A stretch of 64,000 nucleotides of DNA from Trinickia fusca (GTDB lineage Bacteria > Pseudomonadota > Gammaproteobacteria > Burkholderiales > Burkholderiaceae). The notes beneath the pieces are model-generated. The model saw nothing but the letters and a program-made list of their open reading frames with translations. It had not been told where the DNA came from and ran no database searches. The position numbers and the translations under genes are program-made. The stretch is taken from assembly GCF_003628145.1 (NCBI RefSeq), contig NZ_RBZV01000003.1, positions 62,001-126,000 of the forward strand, written 5' to 3'. Shown in pieces: positions 37,895 through 45,895 of the stretch. Each line of letters opens with the position of its first letter. Within the stretch, counting starts at the first letter, position 1.

Positions 37895-38617
37895 ATGCAA
37901 ACCGACAGCCGCTTACCGCGCTATCAACGTCTGCGTGACGAACTCGCTTCCCAGATCGCCGATCATCGATGGCGACCGGGCGAAGCGATCCCGACCGAGC
38001 AGGAGCTCGCGCGCATCTATGGCGTGGCGATTGGCACGGTGCGCAAAGCGGTCGATCAGCTCGTCGCCGACGGGTTGCTCGAGCGCTTTCAGGGCCGCGG
38101 AACGTTCGTGCGGCGCGCCAGTTTCGATGCTTCGCTGTTCCGTTTCTTCCGGTTTCAGAGCCGGCGCGGCGAACGACGCATCCCGGCCAGCCGGATTCTG
38201 GTGCGCGAAGTGATTCCCGCACCGACGGCCGTCGCGGAGCGGCTGCAGATCGAGCCCGGTGCGCAGGTCATCCGGATGTCGCGTCTGCGTCTGATCGACG
38301 ACACGCCGATGCTCGCTGAAGAGATCTGGCTGCCGTACGCCCGATTTGCGGCGTTCGCGGTGCTCGATATGGCTGCGATCGGCGATCTTCTGTACCCGGT
38401 GTACGAGACGCATTGCGATCAGGTCATTGCCTCGGCCAGCGAAATGCTGTCCGTGGAGACCGTCGATGCGGCGTATGCCCGGCTGCTGCGGATCGAGCCG
38501 GGTACGCCCGTCATCGTGATCGAGCGGCTGGCCTATGGCTACGACAGGCGGCCACTCGAATGGAGACGCTCGCGCGGATCGGCGAGCGAATTCCAATACC
38601 AGGTCGAGATTCATTAG
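37895..38617 (+). CDS. GntR-family regulator with UTRA ligand-binding domain (HutC subfamily)
   Basis: A 240-residue regulator. The N-terminal winged helix includes RYQRLRDELASQI and GVAIGTVRKAVDQLVADGLLE, ending RFQGRGTFVRR. The C-terminal UTRA domain (about 90-235) binds a small metabolite in this subfamily. ATG 37895 is preferred, with GGAG about 8 bases upstream. It is followed on the same strand by an MFS importer and an amidohydrolase, so it probably senses their substrate. Confidence 0.9.
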   Translation: MQTDSRLPRYQRLRDELASQIADHRWRPGEAIPTEQELARIYGVAIGTVRKAVDQLVADGLLERFQGRGTFVRRASFDASLFRFFRFQSRRGERRIPASRILVREVIPAPTAVAERLQIEPGAQVIRMSRLRLIDDTPMLAEEIWLPYARFAAFAVLDMAAIGDLLYPVYETHCDQVIASASEMLSVETVDAAYARLLRIEPGTPVIVIERLAYGYDRRPLEWRRSRGSASEFQYQVEIH

Positions 38618-38683
38618 CTTTTCGCGCTGCGTCAAACGCGCACCTTCCCGTGAATCGTGTATTCCATTCCGAAGGAGACGTTG

Positions 38684-40000
38684 ATGTTCAGTTGGTTCAG
38701 CAAGGTTTCGCCAACCGAGCGCCGCACTTTCTGGGCGTGCTTCGGTGGATGGGCGCTCGATGCGCTCGATATGCAGATCTTCAGTCTCGTCATTCCGGCC
38801 ATCATCGCCGAATGGGCCATCAGCAAGACGGAAGCCGGCCTCGTTGCCAGCGTGACGCTCATTGCCTCGGCGCTCGGCGGCTGGTTCGCCGGCGCGCTCG
38901 CCGATCGCATCGGGCGCGTGCGCACGCTGCAGGTCACGATCGTCTTTTTCTCCGTCTGCACGTTTGCCTGCGCGTTCGCTCAGGACTACACGCAGTTCCT
39001 CGTGCTCAAGACGCTGCAAGGCTTCGGCTTCGGCGGTGAGTGGGCGGCCGGCGCGGTGCTGATGGCCGAGACGATCCGCTCGTCGCACCGCGGCAAGGCG
39101 ATGGGTACGGTGCAAAGCGCCTGGTCGGTCGGCTGGGGGGCCGCCGTGCTGCTCTACGCCGCGATGTTCTCGCTGCTGCCGGGCGCTACCGCGTGGCGCG
39201 TCATGTTCGCGATCGGCCTGCTGCCCGCACTGCTGATTTTCTACGTGCGGCGCGCCGTGCCGGAGCCGACGCCCGGTTCGATGAACGACGCACTCGATGC
39301 GCAAGCGCCCACGCCTTCAGGCTCGCAGCATGCGCCGAGCTTGCCGCTGCTCGGCATTTTCGCGCCGAGCGTGCTGCGCATGACGCTCGTGGGCGCGTTG
39401 CTCGGCGTCGGCGCGCACGGCGGCTACTACGCACTGATGACCTGGCTGCCCACCTACCTGAAAACCGAGCGGCACCTGTCGGTACTCGGCACGGGCGGGT
39501 ATCTGGCCGTCATCATCGTCGCGTTCTTTTGCGGCTGTATCGTTTGTTCGCACCTGCTCGACCGCATCGGCCGACGCAGCACGATCCTCACGTTCTCGCT
39601 GTTGTGCGTGGCCACGGTGATCGTCTATCTGCTGATGCCGCTCAGCAACACGGCCATGCTCATCCTCGGCTTTCCGCTCGGCTTCTTCGCGGCCGGCATT
39701 CCGGCCAGCATGGGCGCGCTGTTCAGCGAGCTCTATCCGCACGGCATTCGCGGCACCGGCGTCGGCTTTTGCTACAACTTCGGGCGCGTGGTCTCGGCCG
39801 TGTTTCCGTTGATGGTCGGGCATCTAGCGAAGACGCATTCGCTCGGTTTTGCGATCGGCGTCGATGCCGCGATCGCCTACGCGATCGTCGCGCTCGCCGT
39901 GCTGATGCTGCCCGAGACGCGCGGACGCACGCTCGCCGACGCGCGCCTGGCCGGCACCGCACGGCCGCAGTGGTCGGCGGGCTCGCCGCCTGCCGCGTAG
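38684..40000 (+). CDS. MFS transporter, aromatic-acid/sialate:proton symporter type
   Basis: A 438-residue transporter with about twelve helices. The conserved loop motif GALADRIGRVRTLQ lies between helices 2 and 3, and LLDRIGRRSTI marks the second half. It begins MFSWFSKVSPTERRTFWACF, followed by GWALDALDMQIFSL with the charged DALD motif seen in aromatic-acid and sialate porters. AAGGAGA lies about 5 bases before ATG 38684. It is located between the GntR regulator and the amidohydrolase and probably imports a carboxylate that they degrade. Confidence 0.9.
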   Translation: MFSWFSKVSPTERRTFWACFGGWALDALDMQIFSLVIPAIIAEWAISKTEAGLVASVTLIASALGGWFAGALADRIGRVRTLQVTIVFFSVCTFACAFAQDYTQFLVLKTLQGFGFGGEWAAGAVLMAETIRSSHRGKAMGTVQSAWSVGWGAAVLLYAAMFSLLPGATAWRVMFAIGLLPALLIFYVRRAVPEPTPGSMNDALDAQAPTPSGSQHAPSLPLLGIFAPSVLRMTLVGALLGVGAHGGYYALMTWLPTYLKTERHLSVLGTGGYLAVIIVAFFCGCIVCSHLLDRIGRRSTILTFSLLCVATVIVYLLMPLSNTAMLILGFPLGFFAAGIPASMGALFSELYPHGIRGTGVGFCYNFGRVVSAVFPLMVGHLAKTHSLGFAIGVDAAIAYAIVALAVLMLPETRGRTLADARLAGTARPQWSAGSPPAA

Positions 40001-40253
40001 CCTCGTATGCAAAACGGTGCCGCGATGCGTTGCGCCCTGCTGCTAGCCGGCCACGCGCCGCGGCACCGTTACCGGTTTCCCCGACATGGCGTCTGCCAGC
40101 GCCGTGTCCCGCTTGCAATCCTCGTCTCTCTCCTCCCTCGGACGCAGGCGGCTTGGCGGTCGGCTCGTACAGCGACCGCCCTTTTGTCCAACGTTGAACC
40201 CCTCGAAGGTAACGGCCAGCGTGCTATCGATCATCGGCAACGGAGAACGGACC

Positions 40254-40697
40254 ATGAGCCAGCCGGCATCCCGCCAGCGTGTTCCGCCACAAGCGAAACC
40301 TCCCCATCCGCCCGACTTTCCCGACGATCTCTTCGAAGACGGCGATTTGCTCGCCCCTCGCCACACCGAATGTCTCGCCTGGTTCGGCCAACGCCCGCAG
40401 ATCGCGAAGCGCCTCGCCGTGCATCGCGTGCGCGGCAGGACAGCGAAGACCACCGCCGTTCAAGGCATCGCGACGACGCCGCCCGAGTTCTTCGGCATCT
40501 ACGTCAGCGACGAGGACGGCAACGAGCACCCGCTACTCGACTTCGTCAGCGCGCCGAGCGCCGTCTACGCCGCCATGCGCATCGCGCAGGTCTATCGGCT
40601 CGGCCTCGAATTCGGCAACTTCGCATTGCCCAAGACGCGCATCGTGCGCCCATCGGCCGAGACCGAGGCGCCCTGCCTCGCAACCGCCGAGCGTTGA
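40254..40697 (+). CDS. Hypothetical protein, 147 residues, family not recognised
   Basis: I do not recognise this protein. Its first 40 residues are Pro/Gln/Asp-rich (PPHPPDFPDDLFEDGD). The later part looks folded and includes FFGIYVSDEDGNEHPLLDFV and a short helical stretch AVYAAMRIAQVYRLG. No signal peptide or membrane segment is visible. The ATG at 40254 lies 12 bases after GGAGAA. It is flanked by the MFS gene (253 bp upstream) and the amidohydrolase (118 bp downstream) on the same strand. Nothing was recognised in the 253-bp gap before it. Confidence 0.65.
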   Translation: MSQPASRQRVPPQAKPPHPPDFPDDLFEDGDLLAPRHTECLAWFGQRPQIAKRLAVHRVRGRTAKTTAVQGIATTPPEFFGIYVSDEDGNEHPLLDFVSAPSAVYAAMRIAQVYRLGLEFGNFALPKTRIVRPSAETEAPCLATAER

Positions 40698-40815
40698 CGG
40701 CCAACGGGCACCCGCGACGCACCGCCTCCCGCGACGTCGCCCCCGCCCGCATTCGATGTCCCCTCCCCGCGTTCGGTGAACGCGCGACGCGCCGCCAGCC
40801 AACCGACGCATCACG

Positions 40816-41688
40816 ATGAACGCGCGCGAACACCCGGCAGCGGCCATGCGCTGCGCCCAGCACACCACGATCACCGGCATCGACACGCATGCGCATGTGT
40901 TTGCGCGCGCCTCCGTCTTCGCCGAGCAGCCTCGCTATCGGCCCGCCTCCGATGCGCTGCTTGCCGACTTTCTCGCGCGCCTCGACGCGCATGGTCTGTC
41001 GCACGGCGTACTCGTGCAACCGAGCTTTCTCGGCACCGACAACAGCTACCTGTTGCGCGCCATCGCAGCCGCGCCCGGGCGCCTGCGCGGCATCGCCGTC
41101 GTCGATCCGCATGTGGTGGCCGCCCACCCCGAACTACTCGATGCGCTCGCCCGGAGCGGCATCGTCGGCATCCGGATCAACGTGCTCAAAATGGCCGATC
41201 CGGAATACGACCATCCGGCTTGGCGTGCGACGCTGCGTAAGGTCGCGCAATTGCACTGGTGCGTGCAAGTTCACTGCGAAGCGCGCCGCCTGCCGCGCAT
41301 CGTTGCCCCGCTGCTCGCGTATGGCGTCGATGTCGTCGTCGATCATTTCGGCCGGCCCGAGCCCACGCTCGGCATCGCCGACGAGGGCCTTCGCTACCTG
41401 CTCACACTCGGTGCGACGCGACGCGTATGGGTGAAGATTTCAGCCGCCTATCGCAATGGAATCGGCGATGCGGCGAGCCTGCAAACGGCACTCGCCGCGC
41501 TGACGCTGCTGCGCGATGCGTTCGGTCTCGATCGGCTCGTCTGGGGCAGCGACTGGCCGCACACTCAATTCGAACAGCAACTGACCTACGAAGACACGCA
41601 TTGCGTGATGCGCACGCTGCTGTCGAGCGAGCACGAACGTCAGGTCGTGCTCGTCGATACACCGGCTGCGCTGTTCAAGTTCGGTTGA
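40816..41688 (+). CDS. Amidohydrolase family (TIM-barrel lactonase/PDC hydrolase-like)
   Basis: A 290-residue member of the metal-dependent amidohydrolase group (COG3618), related to 2-pyrone-4,6-dicarboxylate hydrolase and sugar lactonases. The metal motif is GIDTHAHVF (H25, H27). Later barrel motifs include VQVHCEARRLP, VVVDHFGRPEP, VWVKISAAYR and the final Asp in WGSDWPHTQFE. It most likely opens a lactone or lactone-like ring. With the upstream MFS importer and GntR regulator it suggests a small catabolic operon for an aromatic-derived acid or a sugar lactone. Confidence 0.88.
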   Translation: MNAREHPAAAMRCAQHTTITGIDTHAHVFARASVFAEQPRYRPASDALLADFLARLDAHGLSHGVLVQPSFLGTDNSYLLRAIAAAPGRLRGIAVVDPHVVAAHPELLDALARSGIVGIRINVLKMADPEYDHPAWRATLRKVAQLHWCVQVHCEARRLPRIVAPLLAYGVDVVVDHFGRPEPTLGIADEGLRYLLTLGATRRVWVKISAAYRNGIGDAASLQTALAALTLLRDAFGLDRLVWGSDWPHTQFEQQLTYEDTHCVMRTLLSSEHERQVVLVDTPAALFKFG

Positions 41689-41807
41689 CTCAAGGTACTC
41701 ACTCGCTACACGCGGGGGGCGATCGGAGGATACTGAGCGGCAGCAGGCGCGAGCCGCGCGGCGCGACACTACGCTGCTAAGATAAGCGCCCTTCGACGGA
41801 GCCCGAT

Positions 41808-42287
41808 ATGCCAGAACTCACTCACTTCGATGCGGCCGGCCAAGCCCATATGGTCGACGTCGGCGGCAAGCAGGAAACGAAGCGCATCGCCATTGCGCGC
41901 GGCACGATCCGCATGCTGCCCGCCACGCTCGCCCTGATCCGCGACGGTCATGCCAAGAAAGGCGACGTGCTCGGTGTCGCGCGTATCGCGGCGATTCAGG
42001 GCGCCAAGCGCACGGCCGATCTGATTCCGCTGTGCCATCCGCTCGCGCTTACTCGCGTGGCCGTCGAATTCGAACTCGATGAAGCCCTGCCCGGTGTGCA
42101 CTGTAGTGTGCAGGTCGAGACGCTCGGCCGGACCGGTGTGGAGATGGAAGCGCTGACAGCCGTGCAGGTGGGCCTGCTGACCGTCTATGACATGTGCAAG
42201 GCGGTGGATCGGGGGATGACGATCACGGATGTGAAGGTGATGGAGAAGCATGGCGGGAAGTCGGGAGATTGGGTAGCTGAAGGTTAA
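41808..42287 (+). CDS. moaC: Cyclic pyranopterin monophosphate synthase, with replaced C-terminal tail
   Basis: A 159-residue MoaC, which converts the 3',8-cyclo-GTP made by MoaA into cyclic pyranopterin in molybdenum cofactor synthesis. Family motifs are present: [26 protein letters not shown], and [20 protein letters not shown] with the catalytic Asp/Lys in YDMCKA. The final 13 codons, from K147, begin a 27-base segment that recurs 924 bases downstream with only synonymous changes. The tail now used (SGDWVAEG) therefore appears to have been brought in by the islet that follows, while the older tail (SGDWSAP) lies beyond it. The catalytic residues are upstream of the junction, so the enzyme should work. 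Confidence 0.95.
   Translation: MPELTHFDAAGQAHMVDVGGKQETKRIAIARGTIRMLPATLALIRDGHAKKGDVLGVARIAAIQGAKRTADLIPLCHPLALTRVAVEFELDEALPGVHCSVQVETLGRTGVEMEALTAVQVGLLTVYDMCKAVDRGMTITDVKVMEKHGGKSGDWVAEG
42246..42272 (+). repeat. Left 27-base repeat bounding the moaC islet (moaC codons 147-155)
   Basis: Encodes KHGGKSGDW in the current moaC. It matches 43170-43196 at 24 of 27 bases, and all three differences fall in third codon positions and are silent. This marks the left boundary of a 0.9 kb insertion. Confidence 0.85.
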
Positions 42288-42487
42288 GGTCTTGTTGTGC
42301 AAGCCTCAATTCGCTGAACGGAGTTCGAAACCGATAGTCCTTCCTGAGCGATCAAATCCATCAAATTCGTGGGAACCAACGCCTTCTCCGTGTCGCTCTA
42401 CGCAGTTCGCCTATCTCACCTTTCAGGTACATGAGCTGCCTGTCTGTTCGCTAGAATGCTCGGACAACAATTATCCGAGGTCCGAAG

Positions 42488-42961
42488 ATGCCAATAACTT
42501 GCCCTAGCTTCAAAGCGGCATTCCAGAAAAACATGGCCGCGCTTCACCTGCCTGCACCAGACAGTCTGTTTTCGACCTACACCACTGCAATAACGAACCT
42601 GTCGGCAATGCTTGGCGCGCTGTCGAAGCTGGGGGCGGACGCAACAGTCGCAGAAATGATCGGTGCAACCACCGGCTTGGAAGTTCTCGCTGCAATCTCG
42701 GGAATCGGTGCTGCGGGCTATACCGGCGCGGTGATCGGTAGTCTTATCGTCGCAGCCAGTGATTCGATGGTCTGCACCAAAAGCACACAGGTGTCGACGG
42801 CCGTCACTCGATGGGCCGGCAGCAGCGGTATTCGGGTTCCAGCGACAATGATGGCATTCCTGCAACGTAACCCCGAGGTGATCATTAATTCGCCGTCTCG
42901 GGCCACTTATGCATTCCGCCATCGGACCGCGACACCCAAAAAACAGGCGGCACTCGCATGA
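42488..42961 (+). CDS. Hypothetical protein with glycine-zipper-like hydrophobic segment (possible effector)
   Basis: 157 residues, not recognised. The N-terminal 45 residues are amphipathic. Residues about 50-90 form a hydrophobic stretch rich in Gly and Ala (GLEVLAAISGIGAAGY, then TGAVIGSLIVAA), with GxxxG-type spacing as in membrane-inserting peptides and pore formers. The C-terminal third is basic and ends in a TPKKQ tail. There is no Sec signal. An inverted repeat, CGGACAACAATTATCCG with one mismatch, lies just upstream (42461-42477). The stop overlaps the start of a 70-residue membrane protein by 4 bases. Base composition is less GC-rich than the neighbours. A toxin with its immunity protein is one reading; function is unproven. 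Confidence 0.7.
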   Translation: MPITCPSFKAAFQKNMAALHLPAPDSLFSTYTTAITNLSAMLGALSKLGADATVAEMIGATTGLEVLAAISGIGAAGYTGAVIGSLIVAASDSMVCTKSTQVSTAVTRWAGSSGIRVPATMMAFLQRNPEVIINSPSRATYAFRHRTATPKKQAALA

Positions 42962-43170
42962 ACTGGATTCTCGACCGTATCGCACTGATGCTGACCGCGA
43001 TAGCGTGTGCCCTCGGTGCGTGGGCCTTCTACCACTACACCGGTCAGTGGTCCGGGCCGATCATCATGACTATCGTGATCGTCGGCTTGTTCGCAGAGAA
43101 CCACCGGTTACGCAAGCTGCTGGCCGAACATGGTATCGAGTCCCGGCCTCGACGACGGCGGAACACGTAA
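42958..43170 (+). CDS. Small membrane protein (possible immunity partner)
   Basis: 70 residues with two hydrophobic helices (about 7-26 and 33-48) and a strongly basic end (SRPRRRRNT). It begins MNWILDRIALML and overlaps the preceding gene as ATGA, so the two are translationally coupled. Its stop codon TAA ends on the first base of the right moaC repeat. The size and topology suit an inner-membrane immunity protein or a small holin-like partner. No family was recognised. Confidence 0.65.
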   Translation: MNWILDRIALMLTAIACALGAWAFYHYTGQWSGPIIMTIVIVGLFAENHRLRKLLAEHGIESRPRRRRNT

Positions 43171-43208
43171 AGCACGGCGGGAAATCGGGGGATTGGAGCG
43201 CGCCTTGA
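43170..43208 (+). pseudogene. moaC: Displaced 3' end of the original moaC
   Basis: These 13 codons, stop included, read [12 protein letters not shown] and align with the last codons of moaC 0.9 kb upstream. They have no start or upstream moaC sequence, so they are a leftover of the gene's former 3' end, pushed downstream by the islet. The first 27 bases form the right repeat of the islet. Confidence 0.8.
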
Positions 43209-43271
43209 TCAGCGCGCTGCGCGGGTGCGCGCCGGACCACAAGATCCGGCGCACCGCCCGATAGCGATCGA

Positions 43272-45050
43272 TCAATCGTCGCTGCTATCGTCCTGCGCGC
43301 CGCTCGGCGGCACGCCGTACAGCTTCACAAGCTTGGCCTTGAACGTGTCGAGCGTCGGCTCGTCGCTGCACAGGTCGTACAGCGCGGCAAGCTGCGCCGG
43401 CCAGTCATGCAGCATGTCGGCAAAGATCTTCAGACGCTCGACCGTATCGAGCGCATCGGCCTCGTTGCCGTCGAGCGCTTGCAGGACCGCATAACGGCGC
43501 AGCACCGTCTCGCCCGGCAGCAGCGCGATCGCCTGCTTGTGCATCGCGAGCTTCGTCGCGAGATCGTTGCGGTCGATCGGCAGCAGCGTCGCCATCCCGT
43601 ATTCGCCCCATGCACCGAACAGCACCGACGGATCGGCGCGATAGTCGTCGGCCGGATGCGCACCGTAGTACAGCACCTCGGCACGCGCGTAGTCGCGATA
43701 GATCGGCCACAAGGCGGCCAGTCCGCCGAGCACGAGCGCCATGAACATGCCCGTCGAGACAAGCGGCGGCACGATGCGCAGCGGCTTCGTCTCGAGCACG
43801 CCAAATACGAACATCGCCGGCAGCAGGAAGAACATGTACTGCTGCGGATACTCGACGAGCGCGTGCATCAGCAATACGCCGATCAGCGACAGGCCGAACA
43901 CGCGCGCGGGCGTGTGCGGCGCGCGCAGCACGCGCACGAACCACGCGACGAGGCCGATCACGAGCACACCGACGCCGATCAAGCCCGACTTCGCGAGCAA
44001 GTCGACGAAAATGTCGTGCGAGTTGTTGGCGATCTCGACACTGCCGAGCGCCTTCACGAGCGCGAACTGATAGCGCGGAAACTCGCCCCAGCCGACACCG
44101 AGCCACGGGCTCTCCTTGAACATCGTCCAGCCGTACTTCCACATTGCCAGCCGCGGCGCGATCTGTCCCTTGTCCTGGAAGCGGTGGGCAGCCGAGACGT
44201 CGAGCTCGAGGTGGTAGTGCACGTTGGCCCAGCGCACCGCGATGTTCACGCCGAAGAACAGCACCAGCAGCAGAACCGGCAGCATCCATTCGCGCGTGTG
44301 CCGCCGCCCAGTCGTATCACTGCGTGCGAGCGAGAGCGCCATCCACCATCCGGCCACGGCAACCACGGCCGTTTGCAGCCACGGGCCGCGCGAGACCGTC
44401 AGCGCCTGCCCCAGCACGTAGATCACCGACAGCGCGACCCACGCGACGACATTCAAGCGGCGCGCCTGCACGAGATACATCGCCGCGGCCAGCGCGAACG
44501 CGATGACGGAGGCCAGGTGATTGGCCTGCGCCATGTTGCCGAACGGGCGCCGGTCAACGGTGATGTTGTACGCGACCACGAACGGCGCAAAGTGCGCTTC
44601 GGCGTGGAACAGCTGCACGAGCTGGCAAAACACGGCGAACACGCCGCCGACCATCATCGCGACAGCCATCCAGCGCAGCGCGGTTTCAGCGAGATTCGCG
44701 CGCGCAAAGCCGTAACCGGCATGCGTGGCCATGAACGCCGCGAGGAGAAAGCCCGCGCCGAGCCAGTTCATCGACGGCTGCGCGACCGGCAGGATGAACG
44801 TCTGCGCGACGAGCACGAGCCCGAACGCGAGCGGCACGAGCGCCACCGTCGGGCTCGCCAACGTGATGCGCGGCCTGGCGCTCGAGAGCATCCAGGCGAC
44901 GCCGGCACCGACGAGCAGATACAGCGACAGCGCCGTGAATTCGGAATAGAACGTCGGAATCGGGTACGTGTGGTTCGTCACCGCGTAGGGCAACAGCACT
45001 GCAAGGGCCAGCAGCGCGAGCGACAGATATCGTGCGAAAGGGGAAGTCAT
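43272..45050 (-). CDS. pglL: PglL-type O-oligosaccharyltransferase (Wzy_C family)
   Basis: A 592-residue membrane protein with about twelve helices. It has the O-antigen ligase/Wzy_C domain: FGNMAQANHLASVIAFALA upstream of the periplasmic loop, WGEFPRYQFALVKALGSVEIANNSHDIF with the catalytic-type His, and a soluble C-terminal domain (about 450-592) of the PglL/Wzy_C_2 type. PglL moves lipid-linked glycans onto Ser/Thr of periplasmic proteins. The pilin gene lies directly upstream on the same strand, as in neisserial and Pseudomonas TfpO systems, so pilin glycosylation is likely. The start at 45050 has a weak ribosome site. Confidence 0.85.
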   Translation of the reverse strand: MTSPFARYLSLALLALAVLLPYAVTNHTYPIPTFYSEFTALSLYLLVGAGVAWMLSSARPRITLASPTVALVPLAFGLVLVAQTFILPVAQPSMNWLGAGFLLAAFMATHAGYGFARANLAETALRWMAVAMMVGGVFAVFCQLVQLFHAEAHFAPFVVAYNITVDRRPFGNMAQANHLASVIAFALAAAMYLVQARRLNVVAWVALSVIYVLGQALTVSRGPWLQTAVVAVAGWWMALSLARSDTTGRRHTREWMLPVLLLVLFFGVNIAVRWANVHYHLELDVSAAHRFQDKGQIAPRLAMWKYGWTMFKESPWLGVGWGEFPRYQFALVKALGSVEIANNSHDIFVDLLAKSGLIGVGVLVIGLVAWFVRVLRAPHTPARVFGLSLIGVLLMHALVEYPQQYMFFLLPAMFVFGVLETKPLRIVPPLVSTGMFMALVLGGLAALWPIYRDYARAEVLYYGAHPADDYRADPSVLFGAWGEYGMATLLPIDRNDLATKLAMHKQAIALLPGETVLRRYAVLQALDGNEADALDTVERLKIFADMLHDWPAQLAALYDLCSDEPTLDTFKAKLVKLYGVPPSGAQDDSSDD

Positions 45051-45196
45051 GAGCAATGGGGGCGTCAGCAACCGGCGCACTATACAAAAAAATCGTTTCA
45101 CTGTGCGCGGGTAGCGTGGTCTGTTGTCTTCCGTCAACTAACCGGCCGCCCCTCGGGTGACCCCGCTCGCCCCCTGCCAGCCGCTTTTCCCGCTCG

Positions 45197-45760
45197 TTAC
45201 GCACGGCAGTCGGCAGGCGCGAGATGCGCGGGCAACGTCGCTTGCTCGCGCGGTTGCGGCCCCGAACCGGGCGCCGACAGCGACGACGCCTGCTTGTCGC
45301 GCGAGAAGCATTCCCATGTCAGCGTCCCCGCCTGCGCGGCCCCCTTGGCCAACGCCACACGAGAAGTGGGCGACGCCGCATCGTCGGGCACCGACGGCAC
45401 GAGCACGAGCGTTTCGCTGCCTGCGGGCGCCACGCGCGACGTATAGCGGATGGCAATTTGGCCGTTGTCGTCATCGATGTCGATCGACGTGACGTTACGC
45501 GTGGCCGGTGGCGCGACGTAGCCGCTGCCGAGCAAACTCCCACTGACCGCATTTTCGGCGACGGACAGGCGCGCGGCGGACGCCAGCGAAAGCCCCTCGC
45601 CGACACGGCTGCGCGCCACGTAATCCTGGTAAGCAGGAATCGCGTAAGCGGCCACGACGCCCACGATCGCGAGCGCGATCATCAGCTCGATCAACGTGAA
45701 GCCGGCACGCGGCCGGTCGGTGCGAGCGCTAAGTAGAACAAACGGAACAGCGAAAACCAT
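45197..45760 (-). CDS. Type IV pilin (PilA/PilE-like)
   Basis: A 187-residue class-a prepilin. The peptidase site is RPRAG|FTLIELMIALAIVG with the essential Glu five residues after the cut (E25). The hydrophobic helix runs on to AAYAIPAYQDYVARSRV. A C-terminal Cys pair (ECFSRD ... ADCRA) suggests the D-region disulphide. GAGGAG lies 8 bases before ATG 45760. The 20-residue leader is longer and more hydrophobic (MVFAVPFVLLSA) than the usual 5-10 basic residues. The gene is just upstream of pglL, which suggests the pilin is O-glycosylated; the mature part has several Ser/Ala-rich stretches. Confidence 0.88.
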   Translation of the reverse strand: MVFAVPFVLLSARTDRPRAGFTLIELMIALAIVGVVAAYAIPAYQDYVARSRVGEGLSLASAARLSVAENAVSGSLLGSGYVAPPATRNVTSIDIDDDNGQIAIRYTSRVAPAGSETLVLVPSVPDDAASPTSRVALAKGAAQAGTLTWECFSRDKQASSLSAPGSGPQPREQATLPAHLAPADCRA

Positions 45761-45895
45761 CGGCACACTCCTCGAATCGAGGCTGCCCGCACCAAGGGGG
45801 CAGCGATTCGAACAGCGTAGCGGTGAGGAAATGGTCGCGGCAGTCGGCCGAATGGCCAATGCGGGCTCATGCCGGCCAATGCGCGCCGCGAACGC

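Noticed and set aside
43407-45446. 679-codon plus-strand open frame opposite pglL
   Set aside because: His/Arg/Glu-rich mirror of a membrane protein gene, with no ribosome site.
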